From Bacteroidaceae bacterium (GTDB taxonomy: Bacteria > Bacteroidota > Bacteroidia > Bacteroidales > Bacteroidaceae), in the NCBI GenBank assembly GCA_024695315.1, contig JAILIJ010000281.1:1-7145 (forward strand): a DNA stretch of 7,145 nt, read 5' to 3'. The position numbers and the translations under genes were made by a program. Each line of letters begins with the position of its first letter. Within the stretch, counting starts at the first letter, position 1. Positions 1 through 6,930 of the stretch are shown here, in pieces. The notes beneath the pieces are model-generated. The model had not been told where the DNA came from and did no database searches. It was given only the letters and a program-made list of their open reading frames with translations.

Positions 1-1
1 C

Positions 2-64
2 GGCCAGAAAGTAGGAGTTCCTATTAAGGGCCTCAACATCATTAACGGCAAAAGGTTCTTATAA
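2..64 (+). CDS. 3' end of a secreted or surface protein (partial)
   Basis: The plus strand reads GQKVGVPIKGLNIINGKRFL and then TAA at 62-64, with the gene beginning outside the window. The pattern G-(Q/R)-K-V, a short basic/proline spacer, KG-x-x-IINGK-(R/K) and a hydrophobic end is a recurrent C-terminal tail of secreted Bacteroidales (especially Prevotella) proteins, where it often reads 'KGIYIINGKKVLIK'. Its role is not settled; it recalls the C-terminal sorting tails of type IX secretion, but that is inference. The codons (GGC, CTC, AAC, ATC) look more GC-rich than in the neighbouring minus-strand genes. It is the only plus-strand gene here and converges on the minus-strand gene at 59-1162, sharing 6 bases at the stops. 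The function of the missing part cannot be known. Confidence 0.75.
   Translation, partial: GQKVGVPIKGLNIINGKRFL
59..64. other. Palindromic shared stop, TTATAA, of two convergent genes
   Basis: TTATAA is its own reverse complement. On the plus strand it gives Leu (59-61) and stop TAA (62-64) for the gene ending at 64. On the minus strand the same six bases give Leu (64-62) and stop TAA (61-59) for the gene starting at 1162. The two genes therefore overlap tail to tail by 6 nt with no room between them for a separate terminator. Both readings come directly from the sequence; that both genes are real rests on their protein features. Confidence 0.75.
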
Positions 65-1162
65 AATAACATAAACATAGTAAATGAGGGTATTGCTATT
101 ATCATCCTGCTTAGGGAGCGATTCTATGTTGATAGCTCCAGATGCTGTTCCAACTAAGTATGTGTCAATTGAATATAATTGTTCTTCTGGTGTATTATTA
201 TGTAGAACAATAGTCTTGATACCTTCTCCATAAAGAATTACACCTGTATTAGGATAGTAATCGCTGAATGTAGTTTCTACCTTGTAGTTTGTATTGAATT
301 CTGGGATTTCTCCATTGTATTCTACAAATTCTTCTTCATTATAATATCCCCATGCATTTTCTGTTTCTATGAATTGTATGAGTTTTTCGTTTTCATCGTA
401 GAATTGCTTTGCTTTTTCATTCACGATATAAACGGAGATGTCTGCATCGAATTTTGCTTCGGACATCGTAGAGAATGGAATAAATTTTCCTTCGCCGAAA
501 TCGATATTTAGAATTTTATCTCCTTTGAAATAAGCGGTATAAGTTTCTGTAGTGTTTCCAACAGTAAATGTGTATGGATTCTCTGTGATTTTATTTCCAT
601 TAGAATCCATCCAATAGTCAAATGTGCAACCATCTAATGTTGGTGTTGCTGTAATTGTTACCTCATCGCCTTTGTCGTTGATGACTTTGTCGATGTCAGC
701 AGTACCAATTATATCCATAGTTGCATTTACATTAACGTATATCTTTGAGAATACTGCGTAGAAGGTTGTGTCAGGCACGAATCCATATCCTTCAACAACG
801 TTAGATTCTGACATCATTTGAGTTGTGACGCTAATGACATTAGAAGTGCTGTTGCTTGTCAAACTTTCTGATAATGATTTTGGCGTAGCATTTGGAAACA
901 ATCCAATGAACTGATAACCGTCTGTAGGTTTGGCATGATAGAAAATACTTTTGTATTTTGCCCCTTTATCTACAGCCTTGAATTCACATGTCTCGGCGTA
1001 GTCGGCATCTTTACATTCAGATTCTTCTGAAAGATAGATGAGGCCTTTTCCAGTTGTAGCTACTTCAGCTCTGTCGTAGAACCAGTAATAATTATTGTCA
1101 CCTTCTGCAAATGCTGATGAGCATGAAATAAAGGCTAAAATAAAAGTAAATAATCCTTTCAT
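59..1162 (-). CDS. Secreted protein with two InlB-B-like repeats
   Basis: This 367-aa protein has a Sec signal peptide (MKGLFTFILAFISCSSAFA, cleavage after A19). Two segments fit the divergent InlB B-repeat / Flg_new_2 type: residues about 74-139 (AKPTDGYQFIGLF ... TTFYAVF) and 168-213 (VTITATPTLDGCTFDYW ... NPYTFTV ... ETYTAYF), each a small beta domain ending in an aromatic-Ala-hydrophobic strand. Residues 214-367 are not recognised and are acidic, with aromatic clusters such as WGYYNEEEF (271-279). Cys50 and Cys59 could form a disulfide; Cys179 lies in repeat 2. There is no lipobox, LPxTG or obvious sorting tail, so it is probably periplasmic or released. The ATG lies 8 nt after the stop of the Lnb-like gene, so it is probably last in that operon. 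A structural or binding role is the most that can be inferred. Confidence 0.75.
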   Translation of the reverse strand: MKGLFTFILAFISCSSAFAEGDNNYYWFYDRAEVATTGKGLIYLSEESECKDADYAETCEFKAVDKGAKYKSIFYHAKPTDGYQFIGLFPNATPKSLSESLTSNSTSNVISVTTQMMSESNVVEGYGFVPDTTFYAVFSKIYVNVNATMDIIGTADIDKVINDKGDEVTITATPTLDGCTFDYWMDSNGNKITENPYTFTVGNTTETYTAYFKGDKILNIDFGEGKFIPFSTMSEAKFDADISVYIVNEKAKQFYDENEKLIQFIETENAWGYYNEEEFVEYNGEIPEFNTNYKVETTFSDYYPNTGVILYGEGIKTIVLHNNTPEEQLYSIDTYLVGTASGAINIESLPKQDDNSNTLIYYVYVIL

Positions 1163-1170
1163 AATCGATT

Positions 1171-2283
1171 TTAATTTTGTGTTAAATTGAAAATTTTATA
1201 AATCTCTTTTATTAAATATCCCCCAACAATTAATATTTGTGAAAGGCAAAATATTGAATTTATCTTGTAAATCATAAAAAGCAATAGATTCATGATTATG
1301 ATGCCTAATATCCAATGTATTTTCTTGTTGTGTGACCAGTAGAGAATGGAGACTGCTGGGTTGAATAGTATTATCAGCCAGTTCCACTCTGTTCCAGGTG
1401 CAATAGAAACGAATACTACTGCACATAAAAATGCTCCGATAAGTGTATGTAATGCCATAATAGGATAATCAAGGATTGGAATTCTTATGCAGCATAGGGC
1501 AAAGAATAACAGAGCAAACATCAGTGGTGATATATAAATATCATCGGCAGCTTTTACGGTAGGACGGCAAATTACGTTCTTACCGTGAATTATATTAGCT
1601 GCATCAAATACTGTAATTACATCTTCTGGCATAATGAGTTTCTCATCTCCAGTCACTTCTTTGTCAAGTGAACCGCCAAAGATACTATGTCCAATAAATT
1701 CCTCCCATGTGTAGAAATTATTGTAGCGTAGAAGAATCTCACGTCGTGTGTTGCCGTATACATATTTGTCAATAACCGTTGTAAGATCTATATGGCGGTC
1801 CGAAATAGCTGCAAGAATCATGTTTGTTGCTATAATGGCACAACCATGATGAATGTAATCCATGTCGTAGACAAGTCCTTTGGTCACTTCCTTATCGAGT
1901 AACATCCAAAGTTTTTGTTTTTCCTGTAGTGTCAGTTCTAGTTCATATTCTGTAATGCCTCTACCTTGGCATCGATAATCTTCACGAAACATTTTTGTTT
2001 CTTCGGGAACGATGCCTAGTTTCACTCTTTTGAATACAGCTGTTACAAATTCGTTTCCCCAGTCTGGCGTTTTGCCTGTGAAGCAATAATCCAATCCTGC
2101 AGAAGGACACCACATTCTTATGGCAATATGGCCCATTAGACTTGCTGGGGTATTGCCAGGAGTAATGACTACGAACGCAGCATGTACATCAGTATGAAGG
2201 CTGTCATCCGTAGAACTCTCTGTTTTTTGTGCATTCGCTGAGAGTGTAAAGAAAAGTAATAGTATATAGAGAATACTCTTCAT
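1171..2283 (-). CDS. DUF4105/Lnb-type protein: periplasmic domain plus five membrane helices
   Basis: I start this at the ATG at 2283 (370 aa), giving a clean signal sequence MKSILYILLLFFTLSANA|Q; the in-frame GTG at 2295 only adds MKVR. Residues about 36-160 match the DUF4105 / Lnb N-terminal periplasmic domain: VVITPG, then GHIAIRM with His52 (family GH), LDY, a GRGITEYELELT segment, EKQ-x-L, and YDMDYIHHGC with Cys148 where the family usually has a DNC-type motif. Five hydrophobic helices follow (about 249-267, 274-296, 300-317, 322-340, 345-364), the arrangement of Lnb, the Bacteroides lipoprotein N-acyltransferase. His and Cys are the expected catalytic residues in the family, and both are present. 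The HHG preceding the Cys is unusual, so this may be a divergent paralogue with another acyl-transfer or hydrolase role. The start is 17 nt after the thioredoxin-like gene stop and the stop is 8 nt before the next gene, indicating an operon. Membership is likely; the exact reaction is inference. Confidence 0.78.
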   Translation of the reverse strand: MKSILYILLLFFTLSANAQKTESSTDDSLHTDVHAAFVVITPGNTPASLMGHIAIRMWCPSAGLDYCFTGKTPDWGNEFVTAVFKRVKLGIVPEETKMFREDYRCQGRGITEYELELTLQEKQKLWMLLDKEVTKGLVYDMDYIHHGCAIIATNMILAAISDRHIDLTTVIDKYVYGNTRREILLRYNNFYTWEEFIGHSIFGGSLDKEVTGDEKLIMPEDVITVFDAANIIHGKNVICRPTVKAADDIYISPLMFALLFFALCCIRIPILDYPIMALHTLIGAFLCAVVFVSIAPGTEWNWLIILFNPAVSILYWSHNKKIHWILGIIIMNLLLFMIYKINSIFCLSQILIVGGYLIKEIYKIFNLTQN

Positions 2284-2300
2284 TCGAACTTTCACTAGAT

Positions 2301-3707
2301 TTATTTAATGAGGTTGTCAATCAAAACTTTTGTCTCAGGGTCACTTGGACGAGGTGCTGTGCTTTTGAATAATTTACCTTTAGAGTCGAAAAGCATGAAG
2401 CGTGGAATACTATTGATGCTATAGCCGCTGAGACCGGGACAGTTCTCGAGGTCTGGAATGATATATTGTTCCCATTTTGGCTTGTCCTCATTAATTTTCT
2501 TTACCCAAGCTTTTTTATCGGCATCGATAGATATTGACACCACGCGTATGTTCTTACCCTCATATTCTTCTGCAAGCTTAGCTAAGAAAGGAATTTCTCT
2601 TTTGCAAGGTCCACACCAAGTAGCCCAGAAGTCAATATATGTTACTTTTCCATTTCCAAGAATGTTTGTGAATTGCAGTTCTTTGCCGTCTGCATCAGCA
2701 ATTTTGAAATCTATGGCATCTTGTCCTTGTATTTTTGCCTCCATACTCTTAAGATTTTCCTTTACGAACAGAAGATATGTTGTATCTGTTGATACCTTGA
2801 GATACTGTTCATAAAGATCCTTATATTCTTCGCTGGATGTGTCCAATCCCCAGTTTGCAAGGAATATAAGATTGAAAATATAAATGTTGGCAACTTTGTT
2901 GCGCACGTCTTGATTCTGAGTGTATTCAGCAAGATACTTAATTTTTGCCCCGTCAGCCTGCATTGGAGTATATAGTGCAGGATGAGCAGCATAGTACCAT
3001 TCAAGATAGTTGTATATTTTCATAGCCTGAAGCGTATCATTTCTGTCTATATTGTCGATGAAGGACATGAAGTCGTTATCGTTAAGCATTGTTTTCCCTA
3101 ACTTCTCGCGACTTATGCCATATCCTACTAAAGCGGCATCTCTCTGGTCATCTATAGCTGCTTGTGCTTGCTTTGCAAATTCCTTGTCAGCTATAGTCTT
3201 CACGACAGTTTCCATCTTGGCAAGTTCAGAGTCAACAAATTTTTTTGTGTCTGTAAATGTGGCAAATCTAGCTGCCATAGAGTCTGGTGTGAAGTCATTA
3301 GAGTTTGAGAATGCCTTGTAATACATATTAGCGTATGTAGATTTTTCGGCTTCATCACCTGTATATTTTATTCGGAAAGGTTTCATCTTGATATCAGCAT
3401 TCAATGTTTTGTTTGGTTGTAGAAGAACGCAGAAGGCTGCAGAAGGCTCGTTGTTATTACCTGATTTTATGAAAACGAGAGCTTCTGTCATTTCTTTTAT
3501 GTCATATGACATTGTGAATCGTCCTTTTTTGTCTATATGAATGGTATCATATCCGTTTTGGCATTTCTCATGCCCCTCAATGTACACAAGTAGTGTATCT
3601 GTTGTCTGATGTTTGGCAATTTTGCCGATAACAGTTGATGTCTGTGCCATCGCTGTTGAAAATGTCAACATTATTGTTGAGATGAATGAAATGGCTATTT
3701 TATTCAT
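2301..3707 (-). CDS. Secreted TlpA-like thiol-disulfide oxidoreductase (DUF4369-type N-terminus)
   Basis: This 468-aa protein begins with a signal peptide (cleavage probable at AMA|Q, residues 19-22), so it acts in the periplasm. Residues about 24-107 resemble the DUF4369-type beta domain found ahead of Bacteroidota TlpA-like proteins (VIGKI, a DTIHIDKKGRFTM strand pair, then a QPNKTLNADI strand). Residues about 115-325 are mostly helical and charged. Residues about 330-468 are a TlpA/AhpC-TSA thioredoxin fold: DFKIADADGKELQF, then TYIDFWATWCGPCKREIPFL with the redox pair Cys365/Cys368, VVSISIDADKKAW, and the cis-proline loop SIPRF (Pro435) followed by MLFDSKGK. Both active cysteines and the cis-Pro are intact, so it should be active as a disulfide reductase or isomerase. 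The partner is unknown; neighbouring exported proteins with paired cysteines are candidates. The gene follows a 117-nt gap and heads a tight three-gene set. Confidence 0.9.
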   Translation of the reverse strand: MNKIAISFISTIMLTFSTAMAQTSTVIGKIAKHQTTDTLLVYIEGHEKCQNGYDTIHIDKKGRFTMSYDIKEMTEALVFIKSGNNNEPSAAFCVLLQPNKTLNADIKMKPFRIKYTGDEAEKSTYANMYYKAFSNSNDFTPDSMAARFATFTDTKKFVDSELAKMETVVKTIADKEFAKQAQAAIDDQRDAALVGYGISREKLGKTMLNDNDFMSFIDNIDRNDTLQAMKIYNYLEWYYAAHPALYTPMQADGAKIKYLAEYTQNQDVRNKVANIYIFNLIFLANWGLDTSSEEYKDLYEQYLKVSTDTTYLLFVKENLKSMEAKIQGQDAIDFKIADADGKELQFTNILGNGKVTYIDFWATWCGPCKREIPFLAKLAEEYEGKNIRVVSISIDADKKAWVKKINEDKPKWEQYIIPDLENCPGLSGYSINSIPRFMLFDSKGKLFKSTAPRPSDPETKVLIDNLIK

Positions 3708-3813
3708 AATTATGTTATACTTTTTGATTGTGATATTTATTTATAAAAATTATTTATCCATTTACCTTTTTGAATTATTCATATTGGCATTTGGAATATA
3801 TAATAAATGTTTG

Positions 3814-3830
3814 AAGTAATTTAATTACTT
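3814..3830. repeat. AT-rich inverted repeat across the stop of the Fib_succ-domain gene
   Basis: AAGTAATT (3814-3821) and AATTACTT (3823-3830) are perfect inverted arms around one base at 3822. The TAA stop of the gene ending at 3825 lies inside the right arm. It contains only one G:C pair per arm, and no T-run follows on the minus strand, so it is a poor intrinsic terminator. It might mark an RNA 3' end or a protein-binding palindrome, or be chance in AT-rich DNA. The rest of the 117-nt gap (3708-3824) contains no minus-strand TTTG and so no Bacteroides-type TAnnTTTG promoter element that I can find. Confidence 0.4.
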
Positions 3831-4442
3831 ATGTGTTCTAACTATTCTCACACTAAGAAAGTTAGCTTCTGGTTCCATGCTGTATCTAGTCATCTCTTGG
3901 TGAGAGTAGAATTTTTTGCGGTAATAGTAAAATTCGCCTGTTTTACTTTCATCTTTGCTTGATGTCCAAAAAAATGCCCATGATCCCAAGAATCGATAAT
4001 TAATCATGGTTGAACTGACATTTTTATTTTTATATCCTGCATAAAGCAGATTGAAATCTGGCAATATGTAAGCATTTGTGGCTTCAAGTTTTGTCCATTC
4101 CTCGTCTGTAGGTATTCTCCATCCTTCAGGAACAGCCATGAGAGCTCCCTTATATGTGTAGTGCAATCCTATCTGATTGATAAGTTTAGAGTCGTACTCA
4201 TTTGTTTCAGCTAGTTCGCTTGGCTTATATTTTGTGCAAAGTTCTTCGTCGTTCAATTCGTATGCTAGATTTTCTACCGACCAATCAAGACCGCAGTAAG
4301 TTACATAATGATATGTCTTGTTATCGCGTGGGTCTACAAATGTTCCTGTTGCTTCAGGAGCTTGTGCCGTGAAATCGTCATCTTTGGAGCATCCTACCAT
4401 AAGTGACATTGTCATTGCTATTATGAAGTATATTTTTTTCAT
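3825..4442 (-). CDS. Surface lipoprotein with a Fibrobacter-succinogenes-major-paralog domain
   Basis: This 205-aa protein has a lipoprotein signal (MKKIYFIIAMTMSLMVGC, lipid Cys18) followed by SKDDD, which fits the acidic lipoprotein export signal that sends Bacteroidota lipoproteins to the cell surface. Residues 33-205 match the Fib_succ_major domain (TIGR02145/PF09603): GTFVDPRDNKTYHYV, CGLDWSVENLAY, GLHYTYKGALMAVPEGWRIP followed by TDEEW, GSWAFFWTSSK, and the end motif FLSVRIVRTHK. The family is related in style to formylglycine-enzyme/lectin-like folds, but its biochemical role is not established. Its ATG (4442-4440) overlaps the TGA stop (4441-4439) of the upstream lipoprotein gene in an ATGA, pointing to translational coupling and shared function. 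It is probably an accessory surface protein of the SusCD complex, for example in binding substrate; this is inference. Confidence 0.87.
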   Translation of the reverse strand: MKKIYFIIAMTMSLMVGCSKDDDFTAQAPEATGTFVDPRDNKTYHYVTYCGLDWSVENLAYELNDEELCTKYKPSELAETNEYDSKLINQIGLHYTYKGALMAVPEGWRIPTDEEWTKLEATNAYILPDFNLLYAGYKNKNVSSTMINYRFLGSWAFFWTSSKDESKTGEFYYYRKKFYSHQEMTRYSMEPEANFLSVRIVRTHK

Positions 4443-5335
4443 TCTTTATATCCTAATGAAGTTAATATATTGTATGCAATTTCACTCTTCTGTAATATGA
4501 GAGGATATTCAGCATATTTTGTCTTGATAACATCCATTGTGTTTGCTGTTATTAAGCGTGCGTAAGCTTGAATGTCCAGATACTGTGAAGGGTAGTAGCC
4601 GTTTTGGTCCGTTTTTAGTTCGTCCTGTCCTTTACAAATGAATCCTGCATTTGCGAGTATATCAGCATTCTCAGCATCCGATTCTGGTGTTGTAAACTTT
4701 TGATTATAATATTGACTACTAATAGTTGTGAAAGCGTCGAATGCAGCAGCATTATCTGTCGCAAGTTTACCGATTATAGTATTCATAATCTGTCTAGTAT
4801 ATTGTATTTTTTGTGCGTCGGAGAGCTTTGGAAGAAGATATGTAGCAATAATAATTGCTCTTTGCCCAGCCACTGCATATGGAGTGCTAATCTTTCCTAT
4901 ATAATCTCTTGTGATTTTATTGGCTAAAAACCATGAAAACGGTTTAAGTTTGCCAGAGATATGAGGTAGAATGTAGTTTTCAAGATAGTCTATGGCAATC
5001 TTTTTGTTTTCGTCTGTCGAAATTATTGAGAATGAAAATTTGTTGTTTGTAGTACTTGTTGATCCAACTTCGTAGGTGATGTCAAGTAGTTCAGTAAAGT
5101 ACTGCATATTTCCATTTACATCTCTTCCTAATTCTATATGCTGCAATGTGTCGTTGAATAAAAGATATGAACCATGTTCTGCAAAGAAAGAACGTCTCAT
5201 CTCCGCTTCTGTTGAATTATCGTCTGTTGCAGGAATAAAAGGAACGGTCACATCTTTGTAATTTGCCTCTATTTTGTCTTCTGAACATGCTGTAAGGCAA
5301 AGTATAACTGATAATATGATTGATATTTGTTTCAT
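4439..5335 (-). CDS. SusCD-linked lipoprotein, metallohydrolase-like but without HExxH
   Basis: I start at the ATG at 5335 (298 aa), because MKQISIILSVILCLTAC is a proper lipoprotein signal (lipobox LTAC, lipid Cys17) and the start falls 11 nt after the SusD stop. The in-frame ATG at 5377 would add 14 residues ahead of the signal and overlap susD. The mature protein has EMRRSFFAEHGSYLLFNDTL (45-64) and ends in helical segments (QYLDIQAYARLI, YPLILQKSEIAYNILTSLG). Position in the operon, size and general layout recall the 'substrate import-associated zinc metallohydrolase lipoproteins' encoded after SusCD pairs, but there is no HExxH: the only histidines (His54, 66, 125) are not so spaced. It is thus either a catalytically dead relative used for binding, or a separate family. 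The lipoprotein call is strong; the family link is tentative. Confidence 0.8.
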   Translation of the reverse strand: MKQISIILSVILCLTACSEDKIEANYKDVTVPFIPATDDNSTEAEMRRSFFAEHGSYLLFNDTLQHIELGRDVNGNMQYFTELLDITYEVGSTSTTNNKFSFSIISTDENKKIAIDYLENYILPHISGKLKPFSWFLANKITRDYIGKISTPYAVAGQRAIIIATYLLPKLSDAQKIQYTRQIMNTIIGKLATDNAAAFDAFTTISSQYYNQKFTTPESDAENADILANAGFICKGQDELKTDQNGYYPSQYLDIQAYARLITANTMDVIKTKYAEYPLILQKSEIAYNILTSLGYKE

Positions 5336-5346
5336 TGTTTCAATTA

Positions 5347-6909
5347 TTAAAGTTCTACTGTTGTATATTCCCTCCAAGGACGAATGTTATTTTCCATACC
5401 AGTATTGAAAATAATTACTTCTTGAGGTATTGGCAAAGTATATGCAGCATCATATTCTTCAAGAATAAATCTATGACGTTCTATAGCTTTGCTCTGTGTA
5501 TGTGAGGAATAGTATGTCCATTCGTGTACTATTTGCTTACTCTCTGGTAGAATGCAACATACAGAGTATCTTCGTAGGTCGAACCATCTATGTCCTTCGA
5601 GGGCCAGTTCCATCATTCGTTCTCGTCGAATGGATTTTATCAGTTTATCTCCGCTCACGTTTAAGCTATATTCGGTATCTGTACTGATTCTGTTTGCACG
5701 TAGCATGTTAATTGCTGAAATTGCTTCTTGCTCGTTGCCCATATATGCTTGTGCCTCAGCATAGTTGAGATATGCTTCTGCAGAGCGGAACAGGAAAATG
5801 TCTGACACTTCTTGTTGTTCTTTATTCCAAATGTACATGTCGTAATAGTAGCTGTTTGCATTTGGATTAGTTTTTTCCATTGTTCCTGCAGGTACCTTGA
5901 TAAGTCCTGTAAATGTGTCTTTTCTCCAAAACCAGAGTTTCTTTCGCATATCATTTGCTGAGTACGAATTGTACAGCTCGTTGCTAACTGTAAATGCTTG
6001 ACAGCAATTGCAGAACATTCCATACACGGTGTTGCCACCCATTGAGAATATATTCTCCACATTGCTCTTAATGGAAAATTTTCCTGTTTCTGTATTCAGA
6101 TTCATAAGGCTAGGATGTTCATTCAGAACCTTTTTTGCATATTCAGCAGCCTTTTCCCAGTTTTGCATATATAGATATACACGGCTTTGTAGAAGGTGGC
6201 ATGCTGTGGAGTCTGCGCGATAGATAGACTTCTTTGGCATCTTGTATGCACAAAGATGTTTCTCTGCTTCTGTTAGGTCTAACAGAATTTGTTGATAGAC
6301 TTCTTCAACAGTTTGACGAGTGAACTTAATGTCTTCTACCACATTACTTGTCTTTATTGGTATACATAAATCTGTAGCGCTTGTTGCTGGATTGTATGGC
6401 TTTGCGTATACGTTTGCTAACCAAAAATAGTAGAATGCGCGAAGGAAATGTGCTTCACCTTTTACTTTATGTACTCCTAATTGTTCTTCGTCGGTTCTGC
6501 ATGAAACATCATCAGCACTTGCAAGTATATTGTTTGCTATATTTATCTTTTTGTAAATTGTGATCCAAGTCTCATTTTCTACGAAGTAGTCTGTATAGTT
6601 CTCGTTTTGCCCGACTCTTTGTTGCCATGTAAAATATCCAAAAGCCTTTTCACGTCCATCACCATTCATCAAGAATGAGTTTATCTGGCATTCGTCAACT
6701 TCGTCTGCCAATAGACTTATGAATGCTCCAGGACTAGCCACGAGATTTTGCTCAGAGTATGTCGTCACAGGCAGGTAACAGTCGCCTATAAGTAACTCGT
6801 TGAGATCTTTCCAAGTACGGACATAATCCTTGTCTTGCGAATATTCTTCAAGGAAATCACCGCAAGACATGAGTGATATTATCGATAGTATGTATAATAT
6901 TTTTTTCAT
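5347..6909 (-). CDS. RagB/SusD family nutrient-uptake outer-membrane lipoprotein
   Basis: This 520-aa protein has the usual SusD length and begins with MKKILYILSIISLMSC; the lipid Cys16 is followed by GDFLEE, the typical SusD mature start with acidic residues for surface export. SusD landmarks are in order: GEAHFLRAFYYFWLANVYAK (151-170), helical TPR-like repeats at about 200-265 (VEEVYQQILLDLTEAEKHL; YLYMQNWEKAAEYAKKVL), SAEAYLNYAEAQAYMG and AISAINMLRANR (376-407), ERMMELALEGHRWFDLRR (430-447) and LPIPQEV (492-498). In this family SusD caps the SusC barrel and captures substrate at the surface. FCNCC (299-303) precedes QAFTVSNELYNSY. The start lies 84 nt after the SusC stop and the stop 11 nt before the next lipoprotein, so it belongs to the SusC operon. 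The substrate cannot be told; no glycan-degrading enzyme is adjacent in the window. Confidence 0.95.
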   Translation of the reverse strand: MKKILYILSIISLMSCGDFLEEYSQDKDYVRTWKDLNELLIGDCYLPVTTYSEQNLVASPGAFISLLADEVDECQINSFLMNGDGREKAFGYFTWQQRVGQNENYTDYFVENETWITIYKKINIANNILASADDVSCRTDEEQLGVHKVKGEAHFLRAFYYFWLANVYAKPYNPATSATDLCIPIKTSNVVEDIKFTRQTVEEVYQQILLDLTEAEKHLCAYKMPKKSIYRADSTACHLLQSRVYLYMQNWEKAAEYAKKVLNEHPSLMNLNTETGKFSIKSNVENIFSMGGNTVYGMFCNCCQAFTVSNELYNSYSANDMRKKLWFWRKDTFTGLIKVPAGTMEKTNPNANSYYYDMYIWNKEQQEVSDIFLFRSAEAYLNYAEAQAYMGNEQEAISAINMLRANRISTDTEYSLNVSGDKLIKSIRRERMMELALEGHRWFDLRRYSVCCILPESKQIVHEWTYYSSHTQSKAIERHRFILEEYDAAYTLPIPQEVIIFNTGMENNIRPWREYTTVEL

Positions 6910-6930
6910 AAATAATCTTTTTCATTTTAA

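Noticed and set aside
1121..1126. Possible lipobox (ISC) in the signal peptide of the InlB-repeat protein
   Set aside because: FISC is a weak lipobox, and the hydrophobic stretch continues to a good signal peptidase I site, AFA|E; no acidic export signal follows the cysteine.
2284..2295. GTG at 2295 as the start of the Lnb-like gene
   Set aside because: It adds only MKVR before a complete signal peptide starting at an ATG; the ATG at 2283 is the simpler start.
2458..2814. 118-codon plus-strand frame opposite the thioredoxin gene
   Set aside because: It is antisense to the conserved WCGPC domain; its composition follows from the opposite strand and no domain is recognisable.
3613..3819. Plus-strand 68-codon frame covering the 117-nt gap
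   Set aside because: Half of it is antisense to the signal peptide of the thioredoxin gene; the rest is a hydrophobic translation of AT-rich DNA with no sign of a gene.
3967..3974. Runs of seven A or T (near 3968, 3240, 4433, 6900) as phase-variable tracts
   Set aside because: They are short, common in AT-rich DNA, and encode ordinary Lys or Phe codons in intact frames.
5336..5377. Upstream ATG at 5377 as the start of the 298-aa lipoprotein
   Set aside because: It would put 14 residues (MEGIYNSRTLIIET) ahead of the lipoprotein signal and overlap the end of susD; the ATG at 5335 gives a standard lipobox position.
5661..6062. 133-codon open frame inside susD on the same strand
   Set aside because: It lies wholly inside the well-supported SusD frame, has no export signal or recognisable domain, and is rich in residues typical of a shifted frame.
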